In this document: piece after piece, positions 26,201 through 38,200 of the stretch
How positions within the stretch are numbered: position 1 is the first letter of the stretch
Layout of the letters: each line of letters opens with the position of its first letter
Origin: Ixodes scapularis
Taxonomy: Eukaryota > Arthropoda > Arachnida > Ixodida > Ixodidae
Direction of reading: 5' to 3'
DNA: 64,000 nucleotides
Assembly: GCF_016920785.2 (NCBI RefSeq)
Contig: NW_024609880.1
Coordinates: forward strand, 47,888,296 to 47,952,295
Position numbers and translations under genes: made by a program
The notes under the pieces: generated by a model
Seen by the model: only the letters and a program-made list of their open reading frames with translations
Told to the model about the DNA's origin: nothing
The model's database searches: none

Positions 26201-29200
26201 GTCTTGTCCTTGCTGCAGCTCAGGAGGTACTCCCCACGTGGGTCCCAGGAGAGGTCTACGACACTGTCGAAATGACCGCCAGGTGTCACGGCAGGCTCCC
26301 ACGCCGAGCTGGAACCGTCCTTCTGATGTGCAAAGTATGAGAAAATGAAAAAAAGGTTCTTTATGAGCCATTAAAAAAAGCCAGACATCTAACTGTTGTT
26401 GGCTACAATGTTCAAGCATAGCACTGGGTGCTAATGTTTTAGCCCGGCAAAAACTTTGAAGAGTGGGCGCAACGTGCGTTAAACATGTTGTGCTCACCTA
26501 TCAAGGTTTTCACCACATCTGCATCCCGTGCTATATTTTGTGTAAACACTGGAGCTGTCTGCAGAGTCTGGACATTTAATACATATTACTATTTGGTCAC
26601 TGAATGCGGGGTGTGGCGAGTCCCAAACATCTTAATATCGCCCTGCAGCCAATAAGATTGCGACATTAGCCAATAAAAATGCTGAAGAATCAATAGTAAA
26701 GCAAAAAGTGTAGACGTATTAAACCACACCCCGTGTTTCTTCAACTGTCAGTGACCATAATACTGCCCTGTGCATGGCCGAGTGGGCAGCATGTGCGGCT
26801 CGCACGCAAATGAACCGGGTTTGGATTTCGCCCTGCGTTTTGCTATTTTGACGTCCTGACGGAAACTTCCAGACATTCCTGTTGGCTATTGAATCTTCTG
26901 GGTAAGGGCCTTCAAGAAAACAGACCATCCATAAAAACGGCCATAGGATGCACCACCAAATCAGTCCCGCCAGCACCCTATCCTGCTGCTATGCCTATGT
27001 CGACGCCTGTTATTGTCTCTTTTGTTTTGGCACAAGTTTCACACATTAAACTTTTAGTTTCATCAGTTTTTACATTGATTCTTCACTTGTTATTCGTGAT
27101 GCATATCCATATTAAATTTGTTATACATATTAGTAATATGTCAAAAGAAAATCTGTTGTGGCACTCACAGAGAGCGAGGTTTTCCTTTAGGTGCGAGATC
27201 TTGTTTTGCTGTCATTATAACAATTTAAGACACTGCAAATAATATAAATATCTACTAACAATTTAGATATCAACATATTTGATTGGAACAGTATTTTCTA
27301 ATATTATCAAATAATTTTGAATATTAAAGATGTGTTATCCCGCCTACCTTCATAAGCCTGCCGATTACTCTTAGACACACCTTTTACAACAAACAAAACG
27401 TTAGAACAAACTATGGTACTCAAACACTTCATTATCAAATTGCTGACTTACTAAATAATCACGCAAATGTAGTTCAAACGGTACACAACTGTAGCAATCT
27501 CCATATGTTTAGGAAAATAATCAAATTGTATTTTCTTTCAATTGAATAATATGCACCTGCCACTTGTGCCATTAGTTCAAATGTGCAAATGTGATCAATT
27601 ATATTATAAGTAACAGTTTTTGTTCTTTTTTACTCAACTTTGTGACTCTTCAAATGTTTTCATTCATGGACTTATTTTGATGTGGATTAGGTAATTGATG
27701 TTCATTTTTTTCGGTATCCTTAGAAGGTATGTGCCGAGTGCTGTAATGGGGGCTGGTGGCCACCATTACAGTTCCTTGAGTGCTCCTTGAGTGCACTCCC
27801 CCACCCGTACAGGTGGACTGCAGTGAAGCGACTCACACGGCGGCAGTGCAGGTGGCATTCTTCCGCAACGCGCGTGGAGAAAGAGCCTCTCCTAGGTATA
27901 GAAGTTTGTTATGCGGTATGTGAAGTGGCAGTGTTATTTTCCACAACTCTATTGTTTGGGAGTAATCGAGCAAATAAAAGGCAGTCACAAAGCCAAGTCA
28001 CAAAATGCCCTAAAGTAGCCAAGTCCTTACTTCGCAGAGCCTCCAAAGGTGCAAAGCTCCTTGAAAACCGTGTGCGAGGATGCTGGTCCCATCTGGGCTG
28101 TACGCAGCCCCGTAAAAACCCATAGCGTTCCCTCCAACTCCTCCCAGTCGAACCTAGACGAGGCAAGAAGCAGTTGACAGGTTTTGATTAATGATATGAC
28201 ATCTAAAATCCTCGCTAGCTCAGGAATACCAGAAAATATCACTAAAAGTCGATCAAGATATGGAAGCACAAACTGACATCAGAACAGGCAACTTTGGAAG
28301 TTGATTGACCTTGTGTGGAAACAGGCAAATAACATCCTGAGTAGACCCAGGAACACAACCAACTGATCTAATACTAATCTGCCTTTTTCTGCAGTTGGAT
28401 TCTTTCTCTCAGCTAGGTATACACAGAGAAGGACTGTGGGAATCAGGTCAACCTCAAGCCTCATTGGGTCATGCAATATAGTTTCCGGGACTCTTAATAG
28501 AATGCCTGGAACAACCAAAAGTTCCTCTGCATTCACGTAGCCAGTGGGGGGGGGGGCGAAAGCCCCCCCCCCCCTCCCCCCAAAATCTTCCATTTTGCTG
28601 GGGCCTCCTCTCCCCCCTCCCCCTCATACAGCATTTTGTCATGGGGGCAGGCTTCCCCCCCCCCCCGAATAAAAATCCTGGCTATGTGCTTGTTCCTTTG
28701 GTTATATACGAGTTAAACTGTGAAGGTGGCAGTATGTTCCGTGGTGGCTGTATGGTATGTGCACAATATTACTAAGCAGTTTGCACCTCAGTACTTGCAT
28801 CTATTGCCTCAGTCAAAACTTTTTGAATTGGCATCTAGTCTGATTTATTGATTTGGTTATTCTCATTTCAAGAACAGCTGTCAGTGTTTTACTCTTTTCA
28901 AGATCAGCTACATCATCTGAATCTGGCCATTTACATAAACCCATCATGACTGCTATCACTATTTGCTATTCAGTGAAGTTGTGAACTTGACAGAGTTGCC
29001 AAAAACTTAATCACCGTTTTGTCACATCCCTGGCATCTACCCACATAAGAATAAACAGTGGGATCAAGAGTCAACTTGCTAATGCGCCTTTTAGTCCATA
29101 CCAGAAAAAAGATTGAGGTACACCTAAGCACTTCTTATGAGTTGTGAATGCGAAAGCATATACATCAATCTTGGCCTATGCGTGTTGGCACGCTGGCTGG

Positions 29201-32200
29201 CGCTGACGGGCACACAGCGCCATGAGGTGGCCAGTCGTTGAAACTGACGCGCAGCATCAGTTTCAACGACCTGCCACCCCATAGTGCTGCGTGTTTGGCG
29301 AACGGGAGCCTGGTCCACGCGCGCTAGCCAATAGGATCGCAGCAGTGTAAAAGGTGCCATTGGCTGTGGACGCGCTCTAGCCAATGGGATCGAAGTGGTG
29401 TAAAAGAGCCATTTGGCGTGGTTTTAAAGCTGATGACGTCGGCTAGCTTCATGAGACAGTTAATGCTTTCGTATTAAAAGGAGGCATGAGCTCACATAAG
29501 TGCAAGCCACTGCACTTAACTTCACAAGATTTGAATGAATTGTACAGTGAATCAAAGAGTCAAAATCAGCCACCCCATGTGGATTAATAAGCTGTGGCTT
29601 CATACCTAGAAACACAGTGAAAATACCTTCTCAATCCAGAGTCCAGAAGCTTGATCAGGCTCCCAAACAATCAGGGTTGCATCCATGGATGCAGAAAGTA
29701 GGTTATGGCAACCCTTTCCCCATTCATCTGGAAAAAAAAGAAACCAACAATGTTCGTTTTTTTTTTTTTTCTTCTAAGTGCGAATAGGTGAAGTAAAATA
29801 GTGTAAATTTTATTGTTGCCTTTGGAAGGCTTGGGATGCCAGCGTGCACTGAAAGCCCAGTCTTCATGGCCAGAAAGTATTGTCTCGAGAGTGACATAGA
29901 AGGTCAGCCTGGGGCCTTGTGGGAGAGAAGCAATACAGGCATTAATCTAAGTTGCATTCAGGATGTTGCATTAGACAGCGTCAGTGATCTGCAAACTCGT
30001 ACGCTGCGTCAACATACAAGTACATGAGCCAAAGCTAGAGCCCTGCGCGGATAACAGTTTGATCATCCGCATCCAATCCGCAGATTTTGTTTCCGCATCT
30101 AAACCACACCCGCAATAATTGTACCCGCTTCCGACCCGCATCCGCAGACTTCGTACCCGCATCCGAACTGCACCCGCAAAATCTGGAACCGCATCCGACC
30201 CTCAATTTGTGCATTCGTTTTACATCATATAATAAAACACAAACAAAAATTTAAAGAAAAAAAACATCTGGATTGTATCTTTTAAGCTGTCTGCTTACCT
30301 TAGTACAGAAAAGTCTTCGTGTCAGAATAAGGTGAAAGCCATTTTATTGTATTCTGTTTAATCATATTTATAAAATAAGTGATCAGACATTTCGCATCGC
30401 TGGAAAGATTATCGAAGTTATGAAATCGTCTTTGGAGTCCGAGACACTGACACTCTGTTCAGAAGATGCGCTCAAAAGGAAGGAAATTTTAGTACTTATT
30501 TTCTTCTTTTCTTTGTAAAACCCACTTCAAGCAGACGCATGTTATAAACATGAACATTAACAGAGCACGAACTAATAACATTGTGTGTTTTTATTTCGGC
30601 GAAACAATAAAGAAGTGTGACAGGAAAGGCGCTCACTTACCGCAGCAAAGTACTTGTATATATCGGGTTTGGTGCGAGTACACCACTGGGAAAAGAACAC
30701 AATATTCAATAATGGCAACACCTCCTATCGGTTTCAGTTTTAAACACGAACCCTCAACTGCATGCTAGGAGCCATATACTTAAAAACAACTCGGTGCCAA
30801 CTGTTGAGAAAAGGAAACGGCACATACACGCAATGTTTCCCTTGTCGATGTTGTTCTGTAGAAGAAACAGAATATCGTCAACTCGGACGTTTTCAGACTG
30901 GTTCGCCTCTCTTAAATTAATACCCGCTAATGAGAGGCCTCTGTTCGTTGATGCACTTGATGCTAGGATGGCATGCATAAACTGCGCTACAAGAATGAGG
31001 CTCAAAAACTCGTGCTGGCACAAGTTCCACCACTCCAGAGAATCGAATTCAGTCTCCTCGATCTACTTGCTGGCGAAGAAGCTACTTCTACTTTCTTGTG
31101 GCTTGTAAGTTTTGGGTTTTCTTTGCCCTAAAAACGTTTCCTCTTTTTTTTTTTTTTTTTCTGCCAAAAAAAGAACACGATTTCCCGGGACGATTGATCC
31201 TCCTGCAATCTTTGCTTTTTTCAGAGACAGTATTTTTGGCGAGATAGAACATTCTAAAGCGATCTTTGGTGAGTCAAATTTTTTTTGACATAAAGACCAA
31301 TTTTCTTTCTGATTGATACATTTTATCTTTAGAAGAGTCGTTGGTTCCCGCAAAATATTCGATGATGCACTTCATAGTATCACTCACTTATTCACATACA
31401 GTGTTCGGTCGCGCACGTTTATGGGCCGCCTCGGCAAAAATGTAGATCCGGACACGCGGATATCCGCATCAATCTGTATCCGCAGCCCCAAGCATCCGCA
31501 TCTGATCCGTATTCCGCCAAATATGTTTCATTTTTATCCGCATTCGCCAGTTTATTGCGGATATCCGCGGATAATCCGCGGATATGCAGGGCTCTTCCCA
31601 CAGCAGCAGCCTTATGACTCACGAGACTTTGAATATTATAAGCCCAAAATCAGTGTGGCTTAAAAGAAAAAAAAAACTGCTTCAAGATAAACATTGGATG
31701 TCATAAGACAGTACATCAAGCAGTACCGTCAACTTGTTATTTTTATGTAGGGCTGTTTTGTTTTTACACTCCAGACAGTACAGGTTCCTTTTTGTTTATC
31801 TATTTATTTAGAAGAGTGTGGTGATCTATTGCTAGAAGTTATAAAGGAATGAAACAGACAATAAAAATGATTTACTATAGTTGCACATTGTTTGCCTTTA
31901 TGCTGTTTATTATCAACTTATTTCTGATCATAAAAAAGGAATTCAGAAAGTTTATTGACTTACTCATGACTTCACATTCAAGAATATATACTAGAAGAAG
32001 TTGAGGTTCCACTGCTCATTATTTTACTTAATGATACAATGAGTAATGTAACCCGTTCCATTCACAAAAAAAAAAAATTTAAGTCTAATCACAAAGCCGA
32101 ACTCACCAATGTCTTCCAAGGTAAATGAAGTTTCCTGAACCCTTACTTCGTCGTCAGGCAAGACACCTCCTTCTTCAACATCCTCATCTGAAAGCCCTTC

Positions 32201-35200
32201 AACATCCTCATCTGAAGACTCATCAACCTCGTCGTCTTCATCCTCCTCTTGCGACTTTCTCTGAGATATTCTCCACACCCGAAGAAGGTTGTCTTGGCTG
32301 CAGCTGGCAAGATACATGCTGCCGTCGTCTGTAATTCAGAACGAGAGGTACTTTCACCACAAAGCGACAAAGTGAGGACGGCTTCATAAAGATGAGTTTA
32401 AGGATGAGAAAGGAGATATTTTCCAACCGATAGCAAACTAAGGTCTGCCATTTGTTTGTTTCCACAGATTGAGTTGAGCTGCTATCTAAGAGCAGCTATC
32501 AGTTATGTAATTATTTCAAAAGGCCAAAACACCACTGCCTTATCCAAGCCACCAGGATTCACAAGAACCGGTCTCCATAGCAGATGAGCGAGTGTAAAAA
32601 CATACAGATTCACCAGCACATGAGGGCACAATCTGGCTTTACGAGACAACCCCCTTTGAATATTTTTTTTTCAGGCATAACTGCACACCTTTAATTTCAA
32701 CAAGACAGCAATAAAGTATCAGGTATAAGCCACGAGGTGCACCAACTCACCGCAAGTCTTGAAATCGAGGCCCCTGACCCAGTCGTCGTGGCCATGAAGG
32801 GTGTGACACTCCACAAAGAGCCCCTCAGAGTTCCTGTAATAACAGTGGACCAATGCGTCCGTTCCTCCCCAGGCCATCATCGGAACTGAGGGACAAATTC
32901 AACAGGAGTGTCAACAGCAGTGGTGAAAAGACGCAAGCGCAAAAGAAAGCACTGAGAAAAGCTGAATGCCCGTACTGTTTGTTCCAGGGAGGAGGGTTAA
33001 CCTCACGTCCAGTGCAGAGTTGCGTTTCAGCTCGATTACTTGAGAGCATGTTGGATCTGAACCTGCAAAGAAATGCATTTGTAACCGTGCATTCAGTCTT
33101 CCGGAGAAGTTTCGAATATGCGGGGTGTTCTCCGACACGTGGAAAGCTCTGAAGCTTTACGCCGCTGGTTGTAGCCACTCAGTGGTGATGAGTAAAACCT
33201 CATATGTGTCTGTGTGTCAGTAGGATGAATTTGGGGACAGAGCTTTTGCAGTTGTCACATCACAACAAACTATGTTTCCAGCACTGTTACGGGTTTTTCA
33301 CTTTCTAGGCGGACCATGCTGCATAGACAACCATAGTCACTGACAGGAATGGCAAAGTGTCTCTTTCTCCAGCACATGTTCATTGCCTTTGGACATCCTT
33401 GGGCTGCTAGTGCACACTCGAGTCTTACGATCTGCCAAAGTGATATCGAAGGAAGGAAGGTAGCACCAGAGGCGGGACAACTGAAAGAACTCCAAGTTGT
33501 TGTTTCTCGTCAGAATCTGTGTGCTTCTGAGGATAAGCGAATAAACATACCAATGCAGATGTCCCATAGCCGTATTGTAGCATCTGAGCTGCCACTGGCG
33601 ACGAGGAATGAGCTTTCGTCCGTAACAGAGAGGTGAAATGCATCGGTCGTCGCAACTGTGCCTGTGTGTCCTCCCAGCACAGCAACAGGAGCGAACTGTG
33701 CATGCGACATTAAATGGAAAATAAATAAATGTTGCAACAGCTGATCTTGTTTGTCTGCGTTACACTTTCAATTTGCTTTAGTATATATGGATGGATGGAT
33801 GGTAATAGCTATACCCATTGTAACGGGCGGCAGCTTGCGCCACCTAGCCTAACATTTCGTCATCCCTTCCTTTTTTTTTAAATTTGTATAAATTTTGTCA
33901 TAACACTACCCCCCCCCTTTTAAAGTGTTTCCATTGCTTATTTTTATCTGTTTTTTTTTTTCCCTCCCTCGATCTTTTTTGCCAATCTTCCAATCTCCTC
34001 TTAGTTACTGCAATTCCTTCCCTATCCATCCGTCCATCCATGTCTGTAAATCCCCAGTGCCCCCTCCAAATCCGTAGTCATCCCCCCCAAAAGGGTGGGA
34101 CGAAGCCCTGTGCACCTTAAAATTACATGTTCTATAGTTTTCCTTTCGCAGTTGCATATGTTGCATAGAGTGTCAATTTCCTGGAATTTAGCCCTATATG
34201 TTTTCGTCTTAGCACCCCCGTTCTAGCTTCAAACAGTAAAGAGCTCCCAAATGAATTATCATACAACTGTTCCTTCTTTATTTCTTGGTTTTGTGCCCTG
34301 TATATTGTTAAAGCTGATTTCCCCAGCACTCACTCTCCCCACAATTTCCTCTCTGTTTCCTTTACTCCCTTTTCTACTGGTATGCTCTGATCAGCCCCAT
34401 CTCGTTGAATGTATTTAGATCTCAGCTTTCGGGTTCGGTTTGTCCACTTAGTGATTAGAATTTTCATATATAGATACTTGTAAACTTTCGCTGCCCACCG
34501 TGTCTCCTCAATTTCAGCTAGTCTTTGTCCAAATTTTGCTTTACTGATCGCTTCTTTACTCTTGAAAGATGCCCAACCCATATCCCCCTGTACTCCCTCA
34601 TTCGGTATATTCCCATGTGACCCCCATGCCAACCTACGCACACTCCTTTGCTGTATCTCTAAGCCTGCCTGGATTTCTGACCTCATACACAATACTGCAT
34701 TCCCAAATGGCAGTCCTAGCACCATGACTACCTTTCATACACGCCTAACGGCTTCATATCTATTATAGTTCCAGAGTGCCCTGTGTTTTATAATAGGTGA
34801 ATCTCCTTTGGCCCTTCTTTATTACAATATCTTCATAGTCTTTTGGATACCATCTTCCTTCACTTAACCATACTCCCAGATATTTGTACTTTTCTACATG
34901 TTCTATCAATGTGTCCTGTATCTCCAGGGGTTTTCCTTCTCGTCGTTGAAAACTATTATACCCGACTTGACCCTACTAAATTTTAGTCCTAAACTGTCCC
35001 CTTCCCTGCTGCAAATCCTAATCAGTTCCTGCATTGTCACACGACTTTCTGATACGAGTACAATGTTGTCTGCATACATTAACCCTGGCAATACTTGATT
35101 TACTTTATGCCCTTTCTCCATGTAAGTCAGGTCAAGACCTAGATTGCTCTGCTCTAACCTTTTTTCCATCTTACTGAGGTATATCATAAAGAGCAGGGGA

Positions 35201-38200
35201 CACAATGGGCAACCCTGTTAATGCTACCCCCCCCCCCCCCCCGCCCATATATATATATCAGGGGTGGCCAACGTTACTAAAACACTCAGTTGGGAAACTC
35301 CCATAGAGACAGCTTTGAAAAAGTGGCCCCAATCTGTCTCCGAGCACCGAGCTAATGACGAACACAACGCCACCATTTCTCCCGCAGCGGCCTCTCGAAA
35401 ACTGCACGCGACTTCTGTTTTGGCTTTAAGAACAGATACAGCGGTAGAGGTTACAGGGGTGCCACCCCCGTATCCCCGGCGGACGCGCCGCGTTCGACCA
35501 CTGACGTTAAAATGCACCTAGGTCAGGACGTGCTACCTGAAAGGCCCGCTGAGGCATAGTTGTATAAAAACAATATTAATTGTTCCGCAAAACCTTGCGA
35601 ACTAAAGATGATAAAAACATCACGCGCCCACCACTTGGTACTAAACTCCAATAAATTTCATACAAAACGAGTCTTTTCCGTTTGTTTTTACGCAAAAACA
35701 GGCTTTCAAAAAGCTCAAGGTGACCACAGTACAGACAAACGATAAAGAGTGGCGCTGTTGTCGCATTTAGCTCGGTCTCGGTGGACGCCAGCGGCCCAGG
35801 TTTCGACGGCGAGTTTCCCAACTGAGTGTTTTAGTAACGTTGGGGGTGGCCAAGCAGCGGCTCGAGAGCCGCATGCGGCTCTTCGCCTGTTAAAGTGCGG
35901 CTCGCGGCTTCCTCTCCTACCTCCCTACCGGTCACACGAGCACTTCCCAAAAAAAAGAATGGATCGCCTTTTAACTTTTTAACGGCAAATTTAGTTTTCA
36001 GTCGACAAAAAAAAAAAATATATATATTTTTGTGTGAATGTGGTGCCTAAGGTGCTCTAAAAAAAGACAGAACCATAGTGAATTGCGACGAGTACCCTAT
36101 TTGGCTAAAAGAGGTATGTCGCGAATTCGCGACAACAGGCCACGAAGTCAATAATTTTACCGACGCCATCAGAATAAAATTATTTTTTTTAATTAATTAT
36201 ATAATCGTAGTAAAAACGTCTTGAAAGGACTGAAACACCGTTTTGTTTATTGTGTTCCCACAACGAACAGGGACATCACAGAAAGCATCTGGCTTCTACT
36301 TTATGGCTGATGAAAATCAAAGAACCAGTTGGAGTTCTTGTTGAGGCAAAGATGTGCGTTGCATTTGCTGCACGTTACGTTGGTATGCCCTTGCAACCAG
36401 GTTTCTTGCACCGCTGCCTCGTGTCTTTGACAACCGGCCAATATCCTTTGCTGTCCGTGTGGACGTCCTCGTCGGATATGTGGCTCGTGGGTCCTCGTCG
36501 CTTCTTCATTTCGAGTAGAGCTTGAAGAGAACCGGAGAGTCGATCCCATTCTTTTGAAGAGAGGTCCTTTCCTTGCTTGCAGAGGGCTTCCGCAATTCCA
36601 AGCCGGAATTTCAGCAGGTCTCTCTGCTCATTGTCTGGTACGCCCAGTAACTGACAGTCTCGTCGGTAGAGGAGCCAGCTCACAACGATCACCATGTCCC
36701 AAAAGTGAAAAACAAAGCTTGAGGTAACATTTTTTTTACCTCAACTGGATCCAATAGTATGCTATCAGTGCATCAAAGAGATCAACACCTTCCATGTACT
36801 TGTTGTACGTCACAACTGCGCTAGGACACTCGACCTGGGCAGACTTCTTTTCACGCTTATTCAACCTCATGAGAGTGGAGACGGGTTGTGCACCGGCAAG
36901 GTACTTGCTCTCGTCACCGATCGGTTGTCGTACCACTTGACAACGATCACCTTCTGGTTATCCACCACTGCCTCGTACTCTTCTGCACTTCCTCGTCCTT
37001 TCTTGCAGAGTTCTGTGTCCGAGGCCATATTACAACCCTGCAGTCGATTCGCACGTACAATGCCGAGGGCATATATGCCTTTTTGTGCCAAAACCACGAG
37101 AAGATTCAGAGAAGTGAACCAATTGTAATAGTACAAAAGGTGGCCCAGTTGAGGCTGCACGCACTGAGCCAGCTTTATGATGATGTTACCACTGGCCCCG
37201 ATGAGAGGAAACCCCGGCACTTGATCTATGTGGCCTGTGTACACGTCAAAAGGGTGTACAACACCGCTGGAGTCACAGAGTATGAATATCTTGTAACCCC
37301 ACTTGTAAGGCTTCTTGGGGAGGTATTGCTTGATGCTGAAGTGCCCTTTAATGAAACCATCTGTTCGTCCACACAGAGACATTGTTTCTGAGGAATCTCT
37401 TCGAATTTCGGCAGCAGCATCTCGAAAAGCGGGCGAATCTTGAACAGTCTATCCTTCGGGGAGTTGTCGGCTGGTGGCATTCTGAGGTTAACGTTGAAGT
37501 GCAGCAAGGATTTGACCTCCTCCCACCTGTCGCGCGTCATAATATCGGCCACAACTGGTTGTCTGCATTCAGCTGACCAGTACAAACAAGATCGTGGTAG
37601 CTGGAAGACCGACATGTAGACTGTGCAGCCTAAAACGTGCTCAAGGTCCACACTGGGCAAGGCGAGAGGCTTATTCGGGTTTTGCTGTACTGCGTAGAGA
37701 TTGCTCTGCTGCAGGATTAGATTGAACGCGGGGTCGTCGAAGAATCCCTGGAAGTACTCAATTGGGGACCTAACGGCCTCACTCTTATGCACAGGACCTT
37801 TCCACTGAGGGACGTCATTACTCAGAAATGCAGATGTTTTGTTTTTGACCAGTGCACTGGCCGATTCACTCTTTTCGAGGGAGTTAGCACCGATTCTTCT
37901 TCTTCACTTTCTTCGCTTATGTCATCATTGGGGGGCGCATTAAACTGTTGGGGAGGGTCGTAGTCCGCATCCTCATTGTGCTACTGCTATCTTACGTATA
38001 CAGTTGGACTGCTTTTGACTCGGATAGATTGTAAGTATTTTGAGTTTCGTTTATTGCTCTACACGAAAGTTTGCCAGCCGCCCCGCCCAACCGCCCGCCC
38101 CCCCCCCCCCGGGGCCGGCTTTTGGAAGTTTCGTGGTTTTGTTTGCGGCTCTTAGGCCGGGTCAGCCTGGCCACCCCTGATATATATATATACCTTATTC

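Larger units (their letters stand above)
35259..38179. mobile_element. hAT-type element inserted in an AT repeat, carrying two nested units
   Basis: Starts CAGGGGTGGCCAA (35259) and ends TGGCCACCCCTG (38179). Subterminal segments share the GCGGCTCTT motif in inverted orientation (35876 and 38148). Flanks are ATATATAT on both sides, which is compatible with an 8-bp duplication but also with simple AT repeat. The left end is interrupted by the 574-bp MITE at 35269-35842, and the interior holds a piggyBac transposase remnant. ELP2 intron 3. Confidence 0.65.

Noticed and set aside
36888..37391. 167-codon + strand frame
   Set aside because: Antisense shadow of the piggyBac transposase, which is clearly on the - strand.
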